Below the pieces are notes generated by a model. It was not told where the DNA came from, did not search any database, and saw nothing but the letters and a program-made list of their open reading frames with translations. Below are positions 9,540-17,052 of a DNA stretch of 64,000 nt, one piece after another (the stretch's first letter is position 1; every line of letters starts with the position of its first letter). Source of the stretch: an uncultured Prevotellaceae bacterium (lineage in GTDB: Bacteria > Bacteroidota > Bacteroidia > Bacteroidales > Bacteroidaceae); assembly GCA_946407895.1 (NCBI GenBank), contig CAMJQA010000007.1, positions 1 to 64,000 of the forward strand. Direction: 5' to 3'. The position numbers and the translations under genes were made by a program.

Positions 9540-9626
9540 TAAACGGGGGACGCTTCTCAGCGTCCCCCGTTCAAACCTTTAGGTATTAGTTTTTGTTTAA
9601 GGTAAAAAGATTGTTTTCAGGATAAC
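9540..9626 (-). ncRNA. candidate small RNA between mlaF and the sugar kinase gene
   Basis: A canonical promoter on the minus strand (TTTG, 20 nt, TAATTTTG; 9663-9632) points into about 85 nt that contain no open reading frame and end in the perfect hairpin at 9542-9571. The predicted product would be about 85 nt with a terminal hairpin. Existence is inferred only from promoter plus hairpin; it could instead be a weak antisense transcript against the 3' end of mlaF. Confidence 0.3.
9542..9571. terminator. perfect 13-bp hairpin after mlaF, possibly bidirectional
   Basis: AACGGGGGACGCT (9542-9554) and AGCGTCCCCCGTT (9559-9571) form a perfect 13-bp stem with a 4-nt loop. It ends the mlaEF transcript and could also end a leftward transcript from the promoter at 9632-9663. 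The U-tract is weak on both sides. Confidence 0.85.
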
Positions 9627-9631
9627 GAGTG

Positions 9632-9663
9632 CAAAATTATAGTTTTTTTTGTACTCCGACAAA
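9632..9663 (-). promoter_or_regulatory. orphan promoter TTTG-N20-TAATTTTG
   Basis: On the minus strand TTTG (9663-9660) is separated by exactly 20 nt from TAATTTTG (9639-9632). This is a full match to the Bacteroidota housekeeping consensus, with no gene start downstream. Confidence 0.55.
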
Positions 9664-9718
9664 TATTCTCAGATGTTATTTAACATATTTATGTAAAAAA
9701 AGGTAAAAATCGCCCTTT

Positions 9719-10564
9719 TTAACCTTCTGACTGATGGAATTCAGCCATTTTTCTAATCGGGCGCTGTAGAATTTCGCCTAAGATGAAATCTTCCGCTTTA
9801 ATTGATTCACACAATTCTGTTTTAAAGATGTGAGCGATGCTTCCTACAAAATTTACGGGCATTTCTTTGTGGCCATAGTGCAGTACATTTCGGGTTAGAA
9901 ACTGGCGGAAAGAGTTAACGAGCATATCGTGTATCTGAGGTATCTGACGATGCTGCTCAATAAACGGCACTAAAGACGCAAGGAATAGGTTAGGGCGGGG
10001 CTTTCGGTAAACATTCTCAATAATATCTGGAAGTGTAAGTCCGAAATAATCCAAGAACTCCTCCAACAGGCCGGCCGGCATATCGCCCTTTATCAGATTG
10101 CCAATTAATGTGCGACCCAGAACCGCTCCGCTGCCTTCGTCGCCTAGGATAAAACCAAGAGGCGATATATTATTAATAATGTGTTCACCATCATATAATC
10201 CGCTATTTGAGCCTGTGCCTAAAATGCATACTATGCCTGGGGCATGGCCACACAAAGCTCGTGCGGCACCTAACAAGTCGCTTTCGGCAGTAATCTCTGC
10301 ATTCTGAAAAAAGCTTTTTATAATCTGTATCAGTTTCGACTTGAAGGGATCCATGCATCCTGCCCCATAGAAATGCACCTTTGAAACCATACTTGCAGAG
10401 GGGATGTGTGAAACTAATTCGTCCATCAATACTTTTGTAATGATGGACGAAGAATCACGTACTGGATTTATACCAGAGGTATGGAATTCGCTATAGCCGT
10501 TCTCTTCGTTGAAGAGAATCCAGTCAGTTTTTGTGGAACCGCTGTCGGCAACAAGGGTAAACAT
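9719..10564 (-). CDS. BadF/BadG/BcrA/BcrD ATPase-family sugar kinase (GlcNAc/MurNAc kinase-like)
   Basis: A 281-residue ASKHA-fold kinase. The N-terminal phosphate-binding loop reads VADSGSTKTDW (residues 4-14), and a second loop ILGTGSNSGLY and the adenosine segment GDEGSGAVLG are visible. Family members phosphorylate N-acetylglucosamine or N-acetylmuramic acid during amino-sugar uptake or peptidoglycan recycling; which substrate applies cannot be read from sequence. It begins 1 nt after the secG stop, so it is the last gene of the regulator-lptE-TPR-secG run. A link to the cell-wall-recycling fusion protein at 42.4 kb is an inference. Confidence 0.82.
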   Translation of the reverse strand: MFTLVADSGSTKTDWILFNEENGYSEFHTSGINPVRDSSSIITKVLMDELVSHIPSASMVSKVHFYGAGCMDPFKSKLIQIIKSFFQNAEITAESDLLGAARALCGHAPGIVCILGTGSNSGLYDGEHIINNISPLGFILGDEGSGAVLGRTLIGNLIKGDMPAGLLEEFLDYFGLTLPDIIENVYRKPRPNLFLASLVPFIEQHRQIPQIHDMLVNSFRQFLTRNVLHYGHKEMPVNFVGSIAHIFKTELCESIKAEDFILGEILQRPIRKMAEFHQSEG

Positions 10565-10565
10565 A

Positions 10566-10940
10566 TTATTGTGCAGGAGTCTCAGCAGGGGCTTCAGCCG
10601 GTGTTTCGGCAGCCGGTGTTTCTGTTGCAGAAGGCTGAGTCATGCCGGGAAGATTATTCGGGTTTGTTGCTTTCTGCTCTGTGGCCTGCTGCATTATAAC
10701 AGAATCAGTGGCAGAACGACCGGGCAGGAATGCTACACTGATTACGCTGAGCACAATCATTAAAGCAGCCAGTGTCCAAGTTGCTTTCTCAACGAAATTG
10801 GTTGTTTTGGGTGCACCCAGGATTTGATTGTTGTTTGAATAATCGGCAGCCAGGCCACCACCTTTAGACTCTTGAACAAGTACGATCAGGCACATAAGGA
10901 TGGAGGCCAGAACGACAAGAATTACAATTGATGTGTACAT
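10566..10940 (-). CDS. secG: preprotein translocase subunit SecG
   Basis: A 124-residue small subunit of the SecYEG channel. Two transmembrane segments (about residues 3-20 and 54-73) flank the conserved loop VQESKGGGLAA. The C-terminal 40 residues form a cytosolic tail rich in Thr, Ala, Pro and Glu with repeated ETPAE-like units, common in Bacteroidota SecG. It follows the TPR gene by 21 bp and precedes the kinase gene by 1 bp. Confidence 0.93.
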   Translation of the reverse strand: MYTSIVILVVLASILMCLIVLVQESKGGGLAADYSNNNQILGAPKTTNFVEKATWTLAALMIVLSVISVAFLPGRSATDSVIMQQATEQKATNPNNLPGMTQPSATETPAAETPAEAPAETPAQ

Positions 10941-10961
10941 TTTTTTATTATTTTTTGTTTG

Positions 10962-11693
10962 TTATTTATTCCTATTATTGATAATTATTTTCTCTAAAAA
11001 CCGAATTTGGTCTGCAAAGTAACGATTTTTTTTCGGATATATCAAGGATAAGCGCCCAATAATTTCAATAGCTTTCTCAAATTTGCCTTGTTTTATATAA
11101 ATTTGGGCCAAAGTTTCAGTTAAAATCTCATTATTGTGCGCTTTTTGTTCATCTTCGGGCTGTGATTCATCTGAATTGACATCAGCATCGTCCCTTATGA
11201 CAAAACGTTTGTTCTTATTCTTTAAGAAATTGTGAATAACTTCTAAATCTCCTGTCTCGTCTGCTAGGATTTCTTCCTCATCGGGATTGGTTTGCATGAG
11301 GTAGCTGATGTAGTCCTGAGTGGCATCAACTGCTACTTTCCTTGAAGGGGTGGATGTTTGCTGCGAGTTGCTAAGGAAGGTATCAATGACTTCATCGGTC
11401 TTATCAGCCTTTTGTTCCTCATCATCTGAGTTGTGTTTCCTGCGTTCCTCATCAGCCAAATAGTTTCTCCGCTCTATCTGATTGAATAATGTTGTCCGAT
11501 TTGGAATGAGCGATGAGGACTTTTTCAATTCTTTGTCAAATGCGGGGGAATGCTGTTTAAATAGGGCCTGAAGCAAAAGGATACGGGCTGTATGATAGTA
11601 TGGATATCTACGCACTAACTCCTGTAAGTTTGAAATGGATTGGCTATCCATTGCTTCAGGCCTGCGTATATAATCTGTAAGATGTCGCTGCAT
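10962..11693 (-). CDS. tetratricopeptide-like protein of unknown function
   Basis: 243 residues, no signal peptide and no membrane segment, strongly charged. The N-terminal part (YYHTARILLLQALFKQ) and the C-terminal part (LAQIYIKQGKFEKAIEIIGRLSLIYPKK) look like single TPR helical pairs; between them is a low-complexity acidic and basic linker with a DSQPEDEQK-type segment. It sits in the conserved-looking envelope operon between lptE and secG, which suggests a role in outer-membrane or secretion assembly, but no catalytic residues are visible. Function unknown. Confidence 0.75.
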   Translation of the reverse strand: MQRHLTDYIRRPEAMDSQSISNLQELVRRYPYYHTARILLLQALFKQHSPAFDKELKKSSSLIPNRTTLFNQIERRNYLADEERRKHNSDDEEQKADKTDEVIDTFLSNSQQTSTPSRKVAVDATQDYISYLMQTNPDEEEILADETGDLEVIHNFLKNKNKRFVIRDDADVNSDESQPEDEQKAHNNEILTETLAQIYIKQGKFEKAIEIIGRLSLIYPKKNRYFADQIRFLEKIIINNRNK

Positions 11694-11735
11694 ACTTCGT
11701 GAATATTTATCCTTTTTCTTATGTATGGCCGGTTA

Positions 11736-12266
11736 TTACCAGTTAGCTACAGTAGCATTGAAGATTTGGTCAGTGATGTCTTTTGTCATCTGAGTAACCA
11801 GATCTTCCTGGACACTGGTCAGTTGCTGGCTTGCATCATACTCAGTGGTGGCTGTAAACTGGCGTTCAAAGTCCTCGTCATGCTTTTTGTTATTGACAAA
11901 TCTTACATTGACGGTCATTTTCAGCTGTACTTGGTTGCTGTAGCCATTGCTGGATACGCCTTTGTTGAATTGGTCAAAACCAGTTATTTCCCCTGCAAGT
12001 TGCAAGTCTCCGTTCTTCTTTACCTGGCGCAACTTTGTCTGGCTGGCAAATATATCGGTCAGCTTGTTTTGGAAGATGCTTTGCATGGGCGCCCATACAT
12101 AAGCACTTCTGATGGGGAAATTATCAATCTGTATTGTCTTAGTCTTTTCGTAGTCGATGCTGGCGCCATTGAATTTATAGCTGGGGAAATAGCATGCTGA
12201 GAGCGTAAATGTGCAAAGCAACAGCAAGAGAACGACATGATGTTTTTTCTTATTCTTCAATACCAT
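11736..12266 (-). CDS. lptE: LptE-family LPS assembly lipoprotein
   Basis: A 176-residue lipoprotein. After a basic start (KNKKKHH) and a hydrophobic stretch there is a lipobox LSAC, with the acylated Cys at about residue 25. The mature part has the Bacteroidota LptE pattern: YKFNGASIDYEKTKTI..I, PIRSAY.WAP, and LQLAGEITGF. LptE plugs and assembles the LptD translocon in the outer membrane. Its first 17 bp overlap the end of the upstream sigma54-type regulator gene, so both are translated from one mRNA. Confidence 0.88.
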   Translation of the reverse strand: MVLKNKKKHHVVLLLLLCTFTLSACYFPSYKFNGASIDYEKTKTIQIDNFPIRSAYVWAPMQSIFQNKLTDIFASQTKLRQVKKNGDLQLAGEITGFDQFNKGVSSNGYSNQVQLKMTVNVRFVNNKKHDEDFERQFTATTEYDASQQLTSVQEDLVTQMTKDITDQIFNATVANW

Positions 12267-13515
12267 AGTCTTTTATTTTACGATATAGCGTACGTTCGCT
12301 GATGCCCAGCTCCTCTGCTGCTGCTTTTCGGCGGTAATGGTTTCGCTGCAGGGCTTTAATTATGTTTTTCCGCTCCATGTCGAACAGGTTCAGGCTCTCG
12401 GCCTCAACTATTTCTTCTGCCGTTTGAATCTCATCGTCAACTTGGTTGTTTCTTGTAGAATCCATCGTGGTTATGGTTCTTGCTGTGACTGGCAAAGTGG
12501 GCTGTGCCTGTGGTGAAACGTTTTTAACCTGCGTCGATACAGAGGGCACGTTCGTGCTGGCAGTGACATCCGTACCTGCCATCTTCTTCAATTCATTTAC
12601 TTCGTTGCGAAGTTCAATTACGGCGTGTGCCAACCATTTTATTTCGTTCTCGTAATCATGATGTTCAGAACTGGCGGATTTGTTATTCAGTGTGGCCAGT
12701 CCTGTTTCCATGTTTGAATTGGGCACAATGTTGTATTTCGCCAAAGTCTGAGGCGTAATCAGTCTCTCTTGCGACAGGATGCTCAGCTGTTCTGTGATGT
12801 TACGCAGTTGGCGTATGTTTCCTGGCCATTTGTAGCTGTTTACTACTTCTTCTGCCTCGGGTGTCAGGCGGACGGGTTCTGGAATATTGAATTTTGTGGC
12901 CGTGTCTAAAGCGAATTTCTTGAAGAGCAGCACAGCATCGCCCCTACGTTCGCGCAGTGGCGGCATTTTTATGTTGATTGTGCAAAGGCGGTAGTAGAGG
13001 TCTTCGCGGAAGCGGCCCTCGCGAATTGCATTGGGAATATCTACGTTCGTTGCTGCCACAATGCGGGCATTGGTATGTCGCGGTTCGTTGCTGCCCACGC
13101 GGATGTATTCACCCGTCTCCAATACGCGCAGCAGGCGGGCCTGGGTGCTCAGTGGAAGTTCGCCTACTTCGTCCAAGAAGAGGGTGCCACCGTCTGCTGC
13201 ACCGAAATAGCCTTCGTGTTCACCGATTGCACTGGTGAAGGCTCCTTTTTCGTGACCGAAGAGTTCGCTGTCGATAGTTCCTTCGGGAATGCTGCCACAG
13301 TTGATGGCTATGTATCGCTTGTTCTTGCGTAGGCTGTTGTCGTGGATAATGCGCGGGATGACTTCCTTGCCGACGCCGCTCTCGCCCTGGATAAGCACGG
13401 ACAAGTCGGTGCGGGCAACCAGAACGGCTGTCTTTATGGCTTCGTCAAGTGCTTCATCGCGCCCGACTATGCCATAGCGAAGCTTCATTTGCTGTAGATC
13501 CACATTATTCTTCAT
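12250..13515 (-). CDS. sigma-54-dependent-type transcriptional regulator (AAA+ and Fis HTH, no receiver)
   Basis: About 421 residues. The AAA+ domain begins almost at the N-terminus: Walker A GESGVGKE (44-51), sigma54-contact loop GAFTSA (91-96, where the usual motif is GAFTGA), Walker B GGTLFLDEVGE (109-119) and arginine-finger region FREDLYYRL. A variable linker (about 260-370) leads to a C-terminal Fis-type helix-turn-helix, RRKAAAEELGISERTLYRKI. There is no receiver or sensor domain ahead of AAA+, so activity is probably set by an unseen partner. A TTG 12 bp upstream overlaps the promoter box, so the ATG at 13515 is used. Coupled to lptE by a 17-bp overlap. Confidence 0.9.
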   Translation of the reverse strand: MKNNVDLQQMKLRYGIVGRDEALDEAIKTAVLVARTDLSVLIQGESGVGKEVIPRIIHDNSLRKNKRYIAINCGSIPEGTIDSELFGHEKGAFTSAIGEHEGYFGAADGGTLFLDEVGELPLSTQARLLRVLETGEYIRVGSNEPRHTNARIVAATNVDIPNAIREGRFREDLYYRLCTINIKMPPLRERRGDAVLLFKKFALDTATKFNIPEPVRLTPEAEEVVNSYKWPGNIRQLRNITEQLSILSQERLITPQTLAKYNIVPNSNMETGLATLNNKSASSEHHDYENEIKWLAHAVIELRNEVNELKKMAGTDVTASTNVPSVSTQVKNVSPQAQPTLPVTARTITTMDSTRNNQVDDEIQTAEEIVEAESLNLFDMERKNIIKALQRNHYRRKAAAEELGISERTLYRKIKDYGIEE

Positions 13516-13524
13516 ATTGCGTTG

Positions 13525-13532
13525 CAAAGTTA
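13525..13532 (-). promoter_or_regulatory. promoter -7 box of the regulator-lptE-secG operon
   Basis: TAACTTTG on the minus strand, followed by C, 9 bp upstream of the ATG at 13515; a match to TAnnTTTG. Confidence 0.7.
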
Positions 13533-13589
13533 AGTCTTTTTTCCGGATTATTGTATGCTTTGTCAGAGCTTTTTTCCTTTAAATATAGG

Positions 13590-14600
13590 TCATTCTGGTT
13601 TTTGGGGGCGTTTGCTTTCTTCTCTTCGGCCATCTTCCCGCTTGTCATGAAACAGTTTAGGCAGTGGATCCTTGCATGCTTCATCAAAATGCACCCTGTT
13701 CCTGTAGACGTCAATGGCGGTGTAGATGGCATTGCAGAATGATGCAGTAGGTGCTTCGCCTCGCCCGGCTATGTTTAGGCTGGCATCCTGGAGGGGAACC
13801 GTCTTGATGATGTTTTCTCCTGTTTGCAGGGCGATGCAGTATTCCGATCCGCTCAGATGGAGCGGTGCGGCGCCTTGGTCATAATACATGGCCAGGATGC
13901 CGTCATAGTACGTATATGCCTGCGATGCAAAGAACTGCTCGGCCGTGAAGGGGCCCAGGGCGCATATCTGTTCGTCGGCAATCTTCTTGATGAGCGGCTC
14001 CAGCACGTCTTTCTCTTCCTTGCCCGGTTCCGGGTTCAGGGCCAGAACGGCTATGCGCGGGCGTGTCAGACCAAAGTCGCGCCTGAGGCAGCGGTCGAAC
14101 ATGCGCAGCTTCTTCGTTAGGTTTTCTTCGGTTACATAGGACGTAACTTCATTCAGCGGCATCTGGTCGGTCAGGATGGCCACTTTCATGAATTCGTTGA
14201 TGAGTACGGTTAGCTCGGCCGAGGGTTCCAACTTGTCGCCCGGTGCGCCTACGAGTGCGCTTATCAGTCCGTTTTTGGCATCGTGCAGTCCGGCTTCTCG
14301 GCTGCATGCCTGGGCTTTGTCGGCCTCTTCGGTCTGCTGTCCCAGGTCGACCTTCACTTCTTCCTTGAAGCATTCTATGATGTTTAGCTTTTCCTTTAAT
14401 GCTTCCCCGGCATGCTGAATCGTGCTGAAGTTCGTGCCCAGTTCCATAGCCTTGCGGTGATAGGTTGCCAGCTTGGGGCTGCCGTAAACGATGGGCGTGC
14501 AGAGTTCCAGCATCGTAGGGTTCTCAAATGCCTTGAGAATCACTTCATAGCTCACGCCGTTCGTGTAGCCGTGTGTGATTCCTATTTTCAATTGTTCCAT
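13590..14600 (-). CDS. PdxA-like protein lacking the metal-binding histidines
   Basis: 336 residues, clearly homologous to 4-hydroxythreonine-4-phosphate dehydrogenase: the N-terminus IGITHGYTNGVSYEVILKAF aligns with the family start (usually GDPAGIG), and RPRIAVLALNP, GILAMYYDQG and NIAGRGEAPTASFCNAIY follow in order. The three family metal ligands are replaced: Gln146 in TDQMPL, Glu191 in LNPEPG, and Tyr240 in MYYDQG. The usual GHTE loop is missing (about 20 residues shorter) and the HGTA motif reads QDAS. The frame is intact and it sits between the DUF4837 gene and the regulator. It is therefore probably not an active PdxA; a pseudoenzyme or altered function is inferred. Confidence 0.85.
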   Translation of the reverse strand: MEQLKIGITHGYTNGVSYEVILKAFENPTMLELCTPIVYGSPKLATYHRKAMELGTNFSTIQHAGEALKEKLNIIECFKEEVKVDLGQQTEEADKAQACSREAGLHDAKNGLISALVGAPGDKLEPSAELTVLINEFMKVAILTDQMPLNEVTSYVTEENLTKKLRMFDRCLRRDFGLTRPRIAVLALNPEPGKEEKDVLEPLIKKIADEQICALGPFTAEQFFASQAYTYYDGILAMYYDQGAAPLHLSGSEYCIALQTGENIIKTVPLQDASLNIAGRGEAPTASFCNAIYTAIDVYRNRVHFDEACKDPLPKLFHDKREDGRREESKRPQKPE

Positions 14601-14609
14601 ATCGGTTGG

Positions 14610-15698
14610 TTATTTTGATTTGTTTTGTTTGTTTTCATTTTCTTTTTTCTGGTTTTCCTCTTCGTCCACGCCGGTTTCCAGTTCCATGAGATACTGTTCC
14701 TCGGGCAGCTGCAGGGTGTAGAGCGAGCCTTCGAGCCTGCGCATGAGTCCGCGCTTCATTTTCTCGGGAGCATAGACGAAGCCCTCTACGACCACTACGC
14801 GGTTCGTTTCGGCATCGATGCGGCTATGGCTCACGAAGGGGCCGCCCATGCCGTCGTTGCGCATGAACCAGAGTCCGCGGGCTTCCATGGCGTAGCGTCC
14901 GTGAACCACGATGGGCTTTATTACGGTGCACAGCGTATCGGTTTGCATGAACATGCCTTCCTTTTCGCCCGGCAGGTTCTTTTCCATTACGGAGTCGCGC
15001 TTGTGCAGGATGTATTCTTTGTTGAATGTTTCGGGGCCCTCGTATTCGTAGCTGTACATGCAGATGTTCTCCATGCCGCTGGCCGTATTGTTGCTGGTCC
15101 AGAAGAAGTGGTCGCCCTTCTTGTAGCTCTTCAGTTCATCGGGCGCATAGAGTTTGCAGTTGAACACGCTCCATGCCAGGTCCATCGTCACTTTGGAATA
15201 CTTCTTCTCGAGCCGGCGAATGAGGCGGTTCATTTCCGTGCGTGTGAGGAAGTCTACCACCTCCTGGCGGTTCTGTATGCAGAATTCGCGCAGCGATTCC
15301 TCGGAGGGCGTGTTTATGGTCAGGTAGATTTGCTCCATGGCGTACTTGTTGCGCATGAATCGCATGCGGGTCTGCGAGAACTTGGTGGGGTCGATGTTCA
15401 CGTGTATGATGTTGCGGAAGATTTGCATGGCCTGGCTGAAATGTTTGGGCTCGGTTTGCGAGATGTGGAACGAGCGTTCGCTCTGGGGCAGTCCGGGCAC
15501 GTCGGTGTCCAGTATGTCGAACAGGGCTCGTCCGGCCGGCGCCTCCCACGTTTTGTTGTCCATTACCACGAGTACTTCGTATGGTCTTCCGCTGGCGGTG
15601 GGGAAGATGAGTTCGCGGTGGCAGCTTTGCAGCAGGCTGCTTGCCGCCATGGCGACCAGTGCTAATAGCATTTTGCCGAGTTCCGTTCTTTTGTGCAT
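14610..15698 (-). CDS. DUF4837-family lipoprotein
   Basis: About 362 residues. The start chosen gives MHKRTELGKM, a hydrophobic run and a lipobox LLQSC (Cys about 26 of this start); an ATG 10 codons further upstream is possible. The mature part contains ASGRPYEVLVVMD.KTW, NIDPTKFSQTRMRFMRNKYA and a late RGLWFMRNDGMGGPFVSH segment, the pattern of the DUF4837 family, which is restricted to Bacteroidota and has no known function. The acidic C-terminus ends in a Lys/Asn-rich tail. It lies in the rlmN-DUF4837-pdxA-like run with gaps of 9 and about 50 bp. Confidence 0.82.
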   Translation of the reverse strand: MHKRTELGKMLLALVAMAASSLLQSCHRELIFPTASGRPYEVLVVMDNKTWEAPAGRALFDILDTDVPGLPQSERSFHISQTEPKHFSQAMQIFRNIIHVNIDPTKFSQTRMRFMRNKYAMEQIYLTINTPSEESLREFCIQNRQEVVDFLTRTEMNRLIRRLEKKYSKVTMDLAWSVFNCKLYAPDELKSYKKGDHFFWTSNNTASGMENICMYSYEYEGPETFNKEYILHKRDSVMEKNLPGEKEGMFMQTDTLCTVIKPIVVHGRYAMEARGLWFMRNDGMGGPFVSHSRIDAETNRVVVVEGFVYAPEKMKRGLMRRLEGSLYTLQLPEEQYLMELETGVDEEENQKKENENKQNKSK

Positions 15699-15751
15699 GG
15701 CTATGTACGTCTTTATCGTATTATACATTATTATTATATATATACATTATA

Positions 15752-16855
15752 TTATATAGGCTCGCCGGCGGGCAGCTGAGGGGCGTCATGTTGAGCCTTC
15801 GTGTTGAGCAGTCCGCAGGCCGCCATGATGTCTTGCCCGCGGCTGGAGCGTATGGTGGCGGTGAGTCCGTGCTGGCTCAGGTAGTCGCGCAGCCATACCA
15901 TCTTCTGCGGCGAGGCTCCGCGGTAGGGCGAGTCGGGAATCTGGTGGAAGGGAATCAGGTTTATGCGGCAGGCCACCTGGCCCAGCAGCCTGACGAGCTC
16001 GCGGGCGTGGGCCTGAGTGTCGTTGAGTCCGTCGAAGACGATGTATTCGAAGCTGAGCCGGCGCTGGTGGCTCCAGTCGTAGGTGCGCAGCATGGCAATC
16101 AGCTGGGTCAGCGAGCAGGCTTTCTCGGCAGGCATCATCCGTAGTCGCTCGTCGGGGAAGGGGTTGTGCAGGCTGATGGCCAGGTGGCACTGGCTCTGGC
16201 GTATGAAGCGCTCGATGGGCTCCAGAATTCCCACGCTGGATACGGTGATGCGGCGGGGGCTCCAGGCGTAGGCATAGTCGGCGGTGAGCAGTTCGGTGGC
16301 CTGCAGCACGGCGTCGAGGTTGTCCATCGGTTCGCCCTGGCCCATGAAGACGATGTTGGTGAGCCGTTCGCGCTGGGGGAGCGATTCTATCTGGTTCAGG
16401 ATGTCGGCCGCCGTGAGGTTGCCCTGGAAGCCCTGGCGCCCCGTCATGCAGAAGCGGCATCCCATGCGGCATCCCACCTGGCAGCTTACGCAGAGCGTGG
16501 CCCGTTCGCCGTCGGGGATGAATACGGCCTCCACGCTGTGGCCGCTCAGGGTGGGGAAGAGGTACTTCACCGTGCCGTCCTGGCTCTCCTGGGCCATGGT
16601 GGGTGGCATGGTGCCCACGGTGAATGCCTCGTCGAGGGCGGCGCGGTGGCGCAGCGAGAGGTTGCTCATCTGGCCGATGTCCCTCACGTGGTGTCGGTAG
16701 AGCCACTGCGCCACCTGCTTGGCGGCATAGCGGGGCATGGCGAGGCTCTTCACCGCCGCCTCCAGCCCGGCCATGGTCATGCCCAGCAGGGGTTGCTTCT
16801 CTGCGGCGCGTGGTTGCGCGGCCGTTTGTGTATTCTGCATTGCGTTCTCGCTCAT
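15752..16855 (-). CDS. rlmN: 23S rRNA (adenine2503-C2)-methyltransferase RlmN
   Basis: About 367 residues of a radical-SAM methylase that modifies A2503 of 23S rRNA and A37 of some tRNAs. The iron-sulfur motif CRMGCRFC sits in CVSCQVGCRMGCRFCMTG, followed by IVFMGQGEPMDN and SVGILEPI. The second catalytic cysteine lies in IMAACGLL near the C-terminus. A GTG 39 bp upstream overlaps the promoter box; the ATG giving MSENAMQN is used. First gene of the rlmN-DUF4837-pdxA-like run. Confidence 0.95.
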   Translation of the reverse strand: MSENAMQNTQTAAQPRAAEKQPLLGMTMAGLEAAVKSLAMPRYAAKQVAQWLYRHHVRDIGQMSNLSLRHRAALDEAFTVGTMPPTMAQESQDGTVKYLFPTLSGHSVEAVFIPDGERATLCVSCQVGCRMGCRFCMTGRQGFQGNLTAADILNQIESLPQRERLTNIVFMGQGEPMDNLDAVLQATELLTADYAYAWSPRRITVSSVGILEPIERFIRQSQCHLAISLHNPFPDERLRMMPAEKACSLTQLIAMLRTYDWSHQRRLSFEYIVFDGLNDTQAHARELVRLLGQVACRINLIPFHQIPDSPYRGASPQKMVWLRDYLSQHGLTATIRSSRGQDIMAACGLLNTKAQHDAPQLPAGEPI

Positions 16856-16896
16856 CGATTTTGCCGTTTTGTGGACGTGTCCACCAAAAATCACTG

Positions 16897-16904
16897 CAAA
16901 ATTA
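16897..16904 (-). promoter_or_regulatory. promoter -7 box of rlmN operon
   Basis: TAATTTTG on the minus strand followed by CAG, about 42 bp upstream of the ATG. The leader contains the palindrome GTGGACGTGTCCAC at 16871-16884. Confidence 0.65.
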
Positions 16905-17001
16905 CATTATTATTTACAGAAAAGCGCTACTTCGGGCGATTGTATTTCACATTTTAAGGATTATTCACATTCCAGAGCGCCAGTTTCTGATTTATTTATC
17001 T

Positions 17002-17009
17002 TAACTTTG
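17002..17009 (+). promoter_or_regulatory. promoter -7 box of the GH109-like gene
   Basis: TAACTTTG followed by CAG, 43 bp upstream of the ATG at 17053. Confidence 0.65.
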
Positions 17010-17052
17010 CAGACGACATTGCTGATTTCAACCGTTTTAATATTCGATACAA

